Shown one piece after another: positions 52,575 through 60,458 of a stretch of 64,000 bases of DNA. The stretch covers positions 104,567 to 168,566 of the forward strand of contig NZ_JAGENB010000008.1 of assembly GCF_019991125.1 (NCBI RefSeq), read 5' to 3'. Under the pieces are notes generated by a model. The model worked only from the letters and a program-made list of their open reading frames with translations, was not told the origin of the DNA and did not search any database. The position numbers and the translations under genes were made by a program. Source of the stretch: Phyllobacterium calauticae. Lineage in GTDB: Bacteria; Pseudomonadota; Alphaproteobacteria; Rhizobiales; Rhizobiaceae. Every line of letters begins with the position of its first letter. The stretch's first letter is position 1.

Positions 52575-52604
52575 GTGGCAAGCCAGCAAGATAATGCTTG
52601 CCAC
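52575..52604. other. Stem-loop upstream of zwf
   Basis: Perfect 9-bp inverted repeat GTGGCAAGC / GCTTGCCAC (52575-52583 and 52596-52604) with a 12-base loop, about 94 bases before the zwf GTG. No T run follows. It may end the transcript of the small upstream gene or be an operator or leader structure of zwf. It does not match the HexR consensus that I know. Confidence 0.35.
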
Positions 52605-52697
52605 GCCGCGCGTTATTCCGTTCATTCTCGGAACGAACCGGCCAAGACCCCCACGCGTTACGCGCCATGTGCCCAGTGTTGAACCAAAGGAGCTCCC

Positions 52698-54224
52698 GTG
52701 ACTGAACCGACCATCGCGCCCGCTCCGCCCGTCACTCTGGTCATCTTCGGCGCAACGGGCGATCTGACGCGGCGGCTGCTCGTTCCCACCGTCCTCAACA
52801 TGACGCAGAGCGGTCTCGTGAGCGACAGCCTGCAGATCCTTGGCATCGGCATTGAACCCGGCGATGACGAAATGCTGCGCGCCAAGCTCGAAGACTTTCT
52901 CACGACGTCCAACATCAAGGCCAACTACAGCGCCGAGACATGGCAGGGGCTGCGCTCGCGCATCTTCTATCGGCAGGGCGACTTCACGCAGGATGCAATC
53001 TATGCCGAGATTGCCGGCCAGCTCGGAGCGCAGGCCGGGCGGAACGCCGCCTATTACCTTGCCGTGCCACCGCTGTTCTTCGGCGATATCGTCGACAAGC
53101 TCGCCGATCACGACCTGCTGAAAGAAACGGGTGGTGCCTTCCGCCGCCTTGTGATCGAAAAGCCGTTCGGCACCGACCTCGCCTCGGCCAAGGCGCTCAA
53201 TGCCAGGATATTGAACCGCGTGCCGGAAACGCAGGTCTATCGCGTCGACCACTTCCTCGGCAAGGAAACCGTGCAGAACATCATGACGGCGCGGTTTGCC
53301 AACATGATGATCGAATCCCTGTGGAGCAACAATTTCATCGATCACGTCCAGATCACCGCGGCCGAACTCGTCGATGTCGGCACCCGCGGCAAATTCTACG
53401 ACGCAACGGGCGCGCTCAGGGACATGGTGCCCAACCATCTGTTTCAGCTTCTTGCCATGGTTGCCATGGAGCCGCCGAACAGCTTTGACGCCGAGGCAAT
53501 CCGCGACGAGAAGGGCAAGGTCCTGAAAGCCCTGCGGATCTACTCCGGCGAAGAAGCCGAGCAGAACTCGGCGCGCGGCACCTATACAACAGGGGTTTCC
53601 GGCGGCAAAACCATACCGAACTATACGGATATCCCGGATGTGGCGCGCGACAGCGCAACGGAGACCTACGTTGCGCTGAAGCTTTTTGTCGATACATGGC
53701 GCTGGGCGGGTGTTCCCTTCTATCTGCGCACCGGCAAGGCCATGACGGCCCGCGATACCGAGATCGTCGTCACCTTCCGTCAGGTTCCCTTCGCCCAGTT
53801 CAAGGGGATGGGGCCGCAGCGCCGCCTGACACCGAACCGGCTGATCATCCAGGTGCAGCCGGACGAGGGCCTGCACATCGAAATATCGATCAAGTCGCCC
53901 GGTCTTTCCGTCGAGACGGTGCCGGTATCCCTCGATTTCAACTATGCGGATTTCTTTGATATCGGCAAACTGACCGGCTATGAATCCCTGCTCTACGATC
54001 TGTTTGTCGGCGACCAGACCCTGTTTCAGCGCGCCGACAGCATCGAAGCGGGATGGGCGGCGGTGCAACCCTTTCTCGATCTGTGGGCGACATCGGCAGA
54101 ACGCCCTGATCCCTATCCGGCGGGCAGCATGGGGCCGCAATGCGCCGATGCACTGATCGAGCGCGATGGCCGAAAATGGCACCAGCCCGATGTGCAGCAC
54201 CGGGTGAAAGCGAAAGTTTCCTGA
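52698..54224 (+). CDS. zwf: Glucose-6-phosphate 1-dehydrogenase
   Basis: First enzyme of the oxidative pentose phosphate and Entner-Doudoroff routes; makes 6-phosphogluconolactone and NADPH. It has 508 residues and a GTG start preceded by AAAGGAG. Motifs: the nucleotide-binding IFGATGDLTRRLL near the N-terminus, and the substrate site RVDHFLGKETVQNIMTARFAN (here about residues 174-194) with conserved Lys. It is unusual in not being followed by pgl or edd; a phosphofructokinase gene comes next after 33 bases. Confidence 0.97.
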   Translation: MTEPTIAPAPPVTLVIFGATGDLTRRLLVPTVLNMTQSGLVSDSLQILGIGIEPGDDEMLRAKLEDFLTTSNIKANYSAETWQGLRSRIFYRQGDFTQDAIYAEIAGQLGAQAGRNAAYYLAVPPLFFGDIVDKLADHDLLKETGGAFRRLVIEKPFGTDLASAKALNARILNRVPETQVYRVDHFLGKETVQNIMTARFANMMIESLWSNNFIDHVQITAAELVDVGTRGKFYDATGALRDMVPNHLFQLLAMVAMEPPNSFDAEAIRDEKGKVLKALRIYSGEEAEQNSARGTYTTGVSGGKTIPNYTDIPDVARDSATETYVALKLFVDTWRWAGVPFYLRTGKAMTARDTEIVVTFRQVPFAQFKGMGPQRRLTPNRLIIQVQPDEGLHIEISIKSPGLSVETVPVSLDFNYADFFDIGKLTGYESLLYDLFVGDQTLFQRADSIEAGWAAVQPFLDLWATSAERPDPYPAGSMGPQCADALIERDGRKWHQPDVQHRVKAKVS

Positions 54225-54257
54225 CTTGATCCGACAAGAAAAACGAGAGGGACGGAT

Positions 54258-55424
54258 ATGACCGAGACATTCGTAATTGCACAGGGCGGCGGACCGACGG
54301 CAGTCATCAACCAGACCCTTGCGGGCGCCACGCTGGAGGTGCGCAAGCGTTATCCCGGTGCCCGCGTGCTCGGTGCAAAGCATGGCGTGCGCGGGATTCG
54401 CGCCGGCAACTTCGTCGATCTCTCGGCTCTGCCGGAACAACAACTGCGCCTGATCGCGGCAACACCGAGTGCTGCGCTCGGGAGCACGCGCGACAAACCC
54501 GATGCGGCTTATTGCGAGGCGATCCTGAAAAGCCTGCGTCAGGTCGGGGCGACCGCCTTCATCAATATCGGCGGGAACGATACCGCCGGAACCCAGCAGA
54601 TCCTGGTGGAAGCGGCGGGCGGGGATATTGCCTTCGTTCATGCCCCCAAGACGATCGACAATGATCTGGTTGAAAGCGATCACACGCCCGGTTTCATTTC
54701 CGCTGCCGAGTTCATCGCGGGCGCTTTCCTCAGTATCGATCTCGACTTCCGTGCGCTGCCCGGCATCTATGTCGGGATCGTCATGGGCCGCCATGCGGGT
54801 TTCCTGACCACCGCGGCCGCCGCATGGCAGCATGACGATGCGAGCGCGCCTCATCTTGTCTATGTGCCGGAGCGGGCTTTCTCGGCAAAACGGTTCATCG
54901 ATGACGTGCGCGAAGCGCAGAGCCGTCACGGCCGCTGCATCATTGCCATGTCGGAAGGCGTGACCGGCGAGGACGGGCGGACCGTGGTTGAAAACCTTGT
55001 TCCCGCCGATCGCCTTGAACGCGACGCCCATGGCAATATCCGCCTGTCCGGCGGAGAATTGGGAATGGCCATCGAACAGCTTCTCAGGGACGGCTTGCCC
55101 GGCGCCCGTGCACGGGTGGATACGTTCGGCTACCTGCCGCGCGGCAATATCGCCACAACCAATGCGACTGATGCGCAAGAGGCTTTCGAGGCGGGAGTCT
55201 TTGCCGTCGAAACGGCGGCGCGCGGCGGCGGGTCGGTAGCGCTGCAATATGCCGATGGCAGCACCCGTCCGCAGATCGTTCCGCTTGCCAGCGTTGCCGG
55301 CAAAACACGCCACCTGCCGGACGATTTTCTCGAGCCTGAGCGCAACCGGATTTCAGCGCCGTGCCGGGCCTATTTCGAACGGCTGCTGCCAAAGCGCTTC
55401 ACGCTCGCCGAGCCGCTCGCATAG
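54258..55424 (+). CDS. pfp: Pyrophosphate-type 6-phosphofructokinase
   Basis: A 388-residue phosphofructokinase. The phosphate-donor loop reads INIGGNDTAGT (about 96-106): an Asp is at the position where ATP-dependent enzymes have Gly, and PKTIDNDL carries Lys where the ATP type has Gly. Both substitutions are the known markers of PPi dependence, so it should interconvert fructose 6-phosphate and fructose 1,6-bisphosphate reversibly with pyrophosphate. The Asp base in TIDND is intact. The gene is probably co-transcribed with zwf. Many rhizobia lack an ATP-phosphofructokinase and rely on the Entner-Doudoroff route, so this gene gives a reversible link. Confidence 0.88.
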   Translation: MTETFVIAQGGGPTAVINQTLAGATLEVRKRYPGARVLGAKHGVRGIRAGNFVDLSALPEQQLRLIAATPSAALGSTRDKPDAAYCEAILKSLRQVGATAFINIGGNDTAGTQQILVEAAGGDIAFVHAPKTIDNDLVESDHTPGFISAAEFIAGAFLSIDLDFRALPGIYVGIVMGRHAGFLTTAAAAWQHDDASAPHLVYVPERAFSAKRFIDDVREAQSRHGRCIIAMSEGVTGEDGRTVVENLVPADRLERDAHGNIRLSGGELGMAIEQLLRDGLPGARARVDTFGYLPRGNIATTNATDAQEAFEAGVFAVETAARGGGSVALQYADGSTRPQIVPLASVAGKTRHLPDDFLEPERNRISAPCRAYFERLLPKRFTLAEPLA

Positions 55425-55430
55425 GCGGCG

Positions 55431-56030
55431 TCACCCGCCATTGACCAGGTGAAGCACAAGCTGCTGGATGTTGCCGCCCTCGCCCATCTCGACCCGGTCG
55501 AAATCCCGCCCCTTCTGCCGCTGGGCAAGGGAAAGCGCGGAAAGGCGCTTCGTCATCTCGACCCGGATTTTCCGGCAGCCGGGATCATCCGGCACCGACA
55601 GGCCGATGGTCGCCGCCTCGATCCCCTTGACCATGTCCTTGATCGTCTCGCCGTGCACGGCTTCATGGGTGCGCACACCGGCAATGAACGTATCCCAGCT
55701 TGCCTGTACCGCAGCCGGCAACCGCTCGGCGGGCTTCGGCAGCGTATAGGTGATGATGAGTTTCGGCGTTGCGGCAACCAGGGTGCAGGCATTGCCCTGC
55801 CGCTCATACTTCCTTTGCCACGTCAGTTTGAAATTGGTGTGGGCGATTGTCCGGGTGGTACCGGCGATGACGGGCCCCCGCTCGCCAATCGACGCATAGA
55901 GCGCCGCACCGGATTTCCCGGCAATCGCGTAGGTTTCCACCTGTTCGACAGCTTTCCACGCCGCCTGTGCCGCCGCAGGCATGCCGACAAGGCAGACGGC
56001 AACCAGGCAGTACCCTGCAGTTTTTATCAT
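55431..56030 (-). CDS. Exported DUF922-type zinc-dependent protease
   Basis: A 199-residue exported protein. The start at 56030 has GGGAAGGGG upstream; the longer reading adds 55 unlikely residues. Signal peptide about 1-23 (AAAQA). The zinc-protease motif HEAVH (in RTHEAVHGETIKDMV, about 117-131) is intact, as is a conserved Cys pair. DUF922 proteases are predicted periplasmic metallopeptidases of unknown target. It lies convergent with pfp (6-base gap) and downstream of msrA by 34 bases. Confidence 0.82.
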   Translation of the reverse strand: MIKTAGYCLVAVCLVGMPAAAQAAWKAVEQVETYAIAGKSGAALYASIGERGPVIAGTTRTIAHTNFKLTWQRKYERQGNACTLVAATPKLIITYTLPKPAERLPAAVQASWDTFIAGVRTHEAVHGETIKDMVKGIEAATIGLSVPDDPGCRKIRVEMTKRLSALSLAQRQKGRDFDRVEMGEGGNIQQLVLHLVNGG

Positions 56031-56064
56031 GTGGCCCCTTCCCGTCACATCCGGGCGAACAGCA

Positions 56065-56586
56065 TCAGGCTCCTGATGCTGCCGCCTTGTCCCGCACAGG
56101 AAGCTTCCAGCCGGGCCGGATGAAATGACAGGTATATCCGTTGGGATACCGTTCCAGATAATCCTGGTGTTCCGGCTCCGCCTCCCAGAAATCACCGACC
56201 GGTGCGAGCTCGGTCACAACCTTTCCCGGCCACAGACCGGACGCATCGACATCGGCAATCGTGTCCTCGGCAATCCGCTTCTGCTCTTCATCCGCATAGA
56301 AAATCGCCGAGCGGTAACTCAATCCCAGATCGTTGCCCTGGCGGTTGAGCGTCGTGGGATCGTGAATCTGGAAAAAGAACTCCAGAATGTTCCGGTAGCT
56401 GATCCGCGCGGGATCGAAAATGATTTCGATGGCTTCCGCATGGGTACCATGGTTGCGGTAGGTTGCGTTCTCGACATCACCGCCGGAATAGCCGACGCGG
56501 GTCGACAGGACGCCGTCATAACGACGGATCAGATCCTGCATGCCCCAGAAACAGCCGCCGGCAAGGACTGCGCGTTCGCTTGTCAT
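56065..56586 (-). CDS. msrA: Peptide-methionine (S)-S-oxide reductase MsrA
   Basis: Reduces S-methionine sulfoxide in proteins and free form. The catalytic Cys is in [11 protein letters not shown] (about residue 13) and the [12 protein letters not shown] loop follows. The MsrA signature [20 protein letters not shown] and [17 protein letters not shown] is present. It has 173 residues. It overlaps msrB by four bases, giving an msrB-msrA pair on one transcript. A short perfect hairpin (AGCATCAGG/CCTGATGCT) overlaps the stop codon. Confidence 0.96.
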   Translation of the reverse strand: MTSERAVLAGGCFWGMQDLIRRYDGVLSTRVGYSGGDVENATYRNHGTHAEAIEIIFDPARISYRNILEFFFQIHDPTTLNRQGNDLGLSYRSAIFYADEEQKRIAEDTIADVDASGLWPGKVVTELAPVGDFWEAEPEHQDYLERYPNGYTCHFIRPGWKLPVRDKAAASGA

Positions 56587-57032
56587 CCGATTTCCTCCAC
56601 CTGATTGAGATAGGCTCCATAGCCCTCCGCCTCCATATCGTCCCGATGGACGAACCGGAGCGAGGCCGAGTTTATGCAGTAGCGCAGCCCGCCGCGATCC
56701 TGCGGACCATCGGGGAAAACATGCCCGAGATGGCTGTCGCCATGGCTGGAGCGCACTTCAATGCGCACCATGCCGTAACTGTCGTCGCGCAGCTCGTTCA
56801 CATGGGCAGGCTCGATGGGCTTGGTGAAACTGGGCCAACCGCATCCCGATTCAAACTTGTCGGATGAGGCAAACAGGGGCTCGCCGGAAACGATATCAAT
56901 GTAAATACCCGGTTCCTTGTTGTCCAGGTATTCGCCCGTACCGGGACGTTCGGTCCCGTTCTGCTGCGTGACACGAAACTGCTCCGGAGAGAGTTTCGAG
57001 ATCACGTCAGAGTTCTTTTCATATTTGCGCAT
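56583..57032 (-). CDS. msrB: Peptide-methionine (R)-S-oxide reductase MsrB, zinc-free form
   Basis: Reduces R-methionine sulfoxide. It has 149 residues from the ATG at 57032; an upstream start adds 5 residues. The catalytic Cys is in [12 protein letters not shown] and a second Cys lies in [12 protein letters not shown]. The two CxxC zinc pairs of E. coli MsrB are absent: the first is replaced by VSGEPLF and the second by [11 protein letters not shown]. It thus belongs to the zinc-independent group. It is co-transcribed with msrA. Confidence 0.95.
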   Translation of the reverse strand: MRKYEKNSDVISKLSPEQFRVTQQNGTERPGTGEYLDNKEPGIYIDIVSGEPLFASSDKFESGCGWPSFTKPIEPAHVNELRDDSYGMVRIEVRSSHGDSHLGHVFPDGPQDRGGLRYCINSASLRFVHRDDMEAEGYGAYLNQVEEIG

Positions 57033-57166
57033 ATGTTTCCCTTCCATCAGGGGTCAGCGTGATTGCGGCATGTCCGGCCAACCATGAAGTGTGTTGGTGC
57101 ATATTTGTGTCCGCCCGCCCCGGTTATCAAGCCCGGAGCGGCGCAAACATCGTCCGCTGCAAGCGT

Positions 57167-58654
57167 TTACACCGCACCATAGCGCGCACGGATATGGCCG
57201 ATAAAGTGGTCCGCATTGAGCTTTTCGCCGGTGGCGCGTTCAAGCAGTTCCGGCGTCGACCAGCGCGATGCCTGAGACCAGATCTTGTCACGCCGCCAAC
57301 CGTTGATGGCCGCAAACTCTCCCTTGGCTATATCCCTGTCGGCAGCCGGATATTCCTTTGTCAGCGCCGCCCATTGTTGCGCAGCCATCATCGCCCCGAG
57401 GGTATAGGACGGGAAATAGCCAAAGGCGCCGCTTGCCCAGTGCACATCCTGCATGGGCCCGTCGGCCGGATTATCAATCGTCGACAATCCGAGGTAGTCG
57501 CGCATCTTCGCGTCCCATGCCTCGGGCAGGTCAACCGGCTGCAATCTGCCCTGGATCAGGTCCTGTTCGAGTTCGAAACGCAAGATAACATGCAGCGGAT
57601 AGGTCACCTCGTCGGCATCGACCCGGATCAGACCGCGTTCGACCCGGTGAACATGCGGAATGATGTCATCCATGGACCAGGATTCACCCAGATATTTGTC
57701 GACAATCGGCAGAGCCCATTGCCAGAATGCGGGGTTGCGGCCGAGCTGCTTTTCGACAAACAGGCTCTGGCTTTCGTGCACCGCCATGCCCCGCGCCTTT
57801 CCCAGCGGCCAATGCGACCACTTTTTCGGCAGGTTCTGTTCATAAAGCGCGTGACCGGTTTCGTGCAGCACGCCCATCAGCGAGGAGAGAAACTCCGTCG
57901 TCCGGTAGCGTGTCGTTATGCGCACGTCGCTCGGCACGCCGCCACAGAACGGATGGTGCGATACGGAAAGGCTGCCATGGGAAAGATCGAAGCCAACCGC
58001 TGCCATCATGGCAAGACCAAGCTCGCGCTGCCTGTCGACCGGATAAACACCGGACAAGGGTTTCAGCGGGTGTTTTGCCAGCCTTTCCGCCTGCATGGCC
58101 AGCGCCTCCGGCACGAAGTCCTTGAGGAAGGTTTTCAACGTGTCGAATACCGGCGCGATATCCGCCGTGCGATTGCCGGGGTCATATTGCTCGATCATCG
58201 AATCATAAAGACCAAGGCCGAGAACCTGCGAGCGCATGGCTGCTTCTTCGCGCGCCAGTGCAATGACACCTTCGAGCGCCGGCAAAAACCCGGCCCAGTC
58301 ATTCTTGGCACGCAGGTCGCGCCACAACTGCTCGCAGCGCATACGAGTGTTCGTCTGGCGTTCGACGAATTCAGCGGGCAGGCAGGTCAGATTGACATAG
58401 TGCCGCTTGAACTCCCTGACAGCCGCGACCTGCTCCTCGTCGAGGTCCTCCCGTTCCGCCGCATCGATCCAGTCGGCGATTTCGGGCGGGGATGCCTGGC
58501 GATGATACATCCCCGCCAGCGTGCCCATGGCTTCCGCCCGCTTTTCACCGCCGCCAACGGCCATATGGGTGGCCTCGTCGGCGCCGAGAATGGCAAGCGC
58601 GTGTTCCAGGGCTTCAAGCCTGTGGCCGAGTTCATCGAGTTTCTGGAAGGACAT
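57167..58654 (-). CDS. Carboxypeptidase M32 (thermostable carboxypeptidase Taq family)
   Basis: Zinc metallocarboxypeptidase of 495 residues. The start at 58654 has AAGGGGAACAGA upstream; a much longer frame is not supported. The HExxH site is in GVLHETGHALYEQNLP (about 259-274), with the downstream Glu in ARGMAVHESQSLFVEK and the typical DIRITTRY-like substrate motif (SDVRITTRYRTTEFLSS). All active-site parts are present. It cleaves C-terminal residues from peptides in the cytosol. The 134-base gap to msrB has no feature of note. Confidence 0.95.
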   Translation of the reverse strand: MSFQKLDELGHRLEALEHALAILGADEATHMAVGGGEKRAEAMGTLAGMYHRQASPPEIADWIDAAEREDLDEEQVAAVREFKRHYVNLTCLPAEFVERQTNTRMRCEQLWRDLRAKNDWAGFLPALEGVIALAREEAAMRSQVLGLGLYDSMIEQYDPGNRTADIAPVFDTLKTFLKDFVPEALAMQAERLAKHPLKPLSGVYPVDRQRELGLAMMAAVGFDLSHGSLSVSHHPFCGGVPSDVRITTRYRTTEFLSSLMGVLHETGHALYEQNLPKKWSHWPLGKARGMAVHESQSLFVEKQLGRNPAFWQWALPIVDKYLGESWSMDDIIPHVHRVERGLIRVDADEVTYPLHVILRFELEQDLIQGRLQPVDLPEAWDAKMRDYLGLSTIDNPADGPMQDVHWASGAFGYFPSYTLGAMMAAQQWAALTKEYPAADRDIAKGEFAAINGWRRDKIWSQASRWSTPELLERATGEKLNADHFIGHIRARYGAV

Positions 58655-58922
58655 TCTGTTCCCCTTGGGCGAATCCTGATTCAAAACAGGGCCCGAGAGG
58701 ACTTCAATTTTCCGGCGAGTGCAAGATTGAATCACGCGCCGGGATGTCAGGAGTGTGCATCGGGGAGATTGACAACCGGCGTTTCGAGGCGTTGAAGTAT
58801 GGCGTGCAAGCCGCGATTTTGAGCCCCTTGCCGCCAACCCGATCCCGCACATATACAGCTCGCCTGAGGTCTTCCGTGACCCGTCAACCACTATCTCGGC
58901 GAGTGGAAAGCCAGAACAACAC

Positions 58923-60419
58923 ATGTCTCAATCGGTTGAACGTTCAAAACGTCCGTTGATTGTTGCCTCCATCATGCTGGCAACATTCATGGTCGCCATT
59001 GAAGCCACCATCGTTGCCACGGCAATGCCGCGCATTGTCGGGCAACTCGGCGGTTTCACCTATTACAGCTGGGTCTTCTCGGCCTTCCTGCTGGCACAGT
59101 CGACGACAACGGTGATCTACGGCAAGCTGTCCGATATTTTCGGCCGCAAACCCATGCTCATCGGTGGCATTGTGATTTTCCTTGCCGGCTCGGCACTGGC
59201 CGGTTTTGCCTGGTCGATGACGTCATTGATCGCATTCCGCCTGCTGCAGGGGCTGGGCGCCGGAGCCATCCAGCCCGTGACGATGACCATCGTCGGCGAT
59301 CTCTACAGGCTTGAGGAACGCGCCAAGGTGCAGGGCATTCTGGCCAGCGTCTGGGCAATTTCCGCCGTAACCGGCCCCCTCGCCGGCGGCCTGATCGTGG
59401 ATCATTTTTCCTGGGCGTGGATTTTCTGGATCAACCTGCCGATCGGCCTGCTGACGATCATCGGCTTTGCGCTGTTCCTGCATGAAAAAATCGAGCCGCG
59501 CAAAGCCCGCATCGACTATCTCGGCACCATCCTGTTTTCGACTGCCATCGTCTCGCTGATGGTCATCCTGACCGAAACGGACGCCGATCTGTCGATCCTC
59601 GCCGCGCTGGCTGCCGTGTTCATCGTGACTGCCATCCTGTTCTTCATGCAGGAGCGCCGGGCGCCGGAGCCCATCATTTCGCTTGCCCTGTGGAGCCGCC
59701 GCCTTGTCGCCACCAGCAACATAGCGACGCTTCTCGCCGGCATGGCGCTGATCGGGCTGACCACCGTACTGCCGATCTACGTGCAGGGCGTGCTGGGACG
59801 CTCGCCGCTGGTTGCCGGCTTCACGCTGACCATGCTCATCGTCGGCTGGCCGCTCGCCGTCATGCTGTCCATCCGGCTGTTTCGCGCGTTTGGAATCCGC
59901 AGGACCCTGCGCGCCGGCAGCCTGATGTTTCCGATCGGCGCGTCGTTTCTGCTCTTCCTCACGCCCGAAAGCAGCCCTGTCTCGGCCGGCGTCGGTTCCT
60001 TCCTCATGGGTTTCGGCATGGGACTGATCAGCGTCACCAGCGTCGTTCTGGTACAGGAAAGTGTCGAATGGTCGATGCGTGGCAGTGCCACGGCATCGAT
60101 CATCTTCTCGCGCAGCCTCGGCAACACCCTCGGTGCGACAACCCTGGGCGCCATACTCAATATCGGAATTGCGCATTTCGGCAGCGGCGATCTCGCCAAC
60201 AAACTGCACGAGGTGATCAACCAGCCATCGGGCCTGTCCAGCCTGGCGACGAACCCCGCCATCCGCCTGGTGTTTCACTCCGCCCTGCACTGGAGTTTCT
60301 GGGGGGTGTTCACCGTTGCCATCCTCACCTTTGCCACGACCTGGCTGATCCCGGTTTCACGCGAGGCCGGCCGCAAGCCGCCGACACAAACCGAGATGCA
60401 GGAGGCACTGTCGTCCTGA
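58923..60419 (+). CDS. MFS drug-type exporter, DHA2 (EmrB/QacA) family
   Basis: A 498-residue inner-membrane transporter with about 14 hydrophobic segments, the DHA2 layout. Motif A appears as GKLSDIFGRKPMLIGG (about 63-78) and motif C-like Gly/Pro stretches as AVTGPLAGGLIVDHFSWAWI. The N-terminal ATFMVAIEATIVATAMPRIV is the EmrB-type D1 motif. It would export a drug, dye or metabolite by proton antiport. The gene stands alone with a 268-base non-coding gap upstream and converges on the TPR cyclase gene. Confidence 0.93.
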   Translation: MSQSVERSKRPLIVASIMLATFMVAIEATIVATAMPRIVGQLGGFTYYSWVFSAFLLAQSTTTVIYGKLSDIFGRKPMLIGGIVIFLAGSALAGFAWSMTSLIAFRLLQGLGAGAIQPVTMTIVGDLYRLEERAKVQGILASVWAISAVTGPLAGGLIVDHFSWAWIFWINLPIGLLTIIGFALFLHEKIEPRKARIDYLGTILFSTAIVSLMVILTETDADLSILAALAAVFIVTAILFFMQERRAPEPIISLALWSRRLVATSNIATLLAGMALIGLTTVLPIYVQGVLGRSPLVAGFTLTMLIVGWPLAVMLSIRLFRAFGIRRTLRAGSLMFPIGASFLLFLTPESSPVSAGVGSFLMGFGMGLISVTSVVLVQESVEWSMRGSATASIIFSRSLGNTLGATTLGAILNIGIAHFGSGDLANKLHEVINQPSGLSSLATNPAIRLVFHSALHWSFWGVFTVAILTFATTWLIPVSREAGRKPPTQTEMQEALSS

Positions 60420-60428
60420 CGGCAATGC

Positions 60429-60458
60429 CAGGGCTGCCGCATCACTCCGGCAGCCCTG
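60429..60458. terminator. Hairpin between convergent MFS and cyclase genes
   Basis: Perfect 10-bp stem CAGGGCTGCC / GGCAGCCCTG (60429-60438 and 60449-60458) with a 10-base loop. It straddles the cyclase stop and lies 10 bases after the MFS stop, so it can serve both strands. No T run on either side, so termination would be weak or Rho-aided. Confidence 0.45.

Noticed and set aside
52098..55313. Very long minus-strand open frame of over 1000 codons
   Set aside because: It runs antisense to zwf and pfp, whose protein sequences are clearly real; the antisense product is rich in His, Arg and Gly with no domain. It results from codon bias in GC-rich DNA.
56061..56080. Short hairpin over the msrA stop as terminator
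   Set aside because: Nine-bp stem with a 2-base loop, no T run and overlapping the coding end; too weak to list as a terminator.
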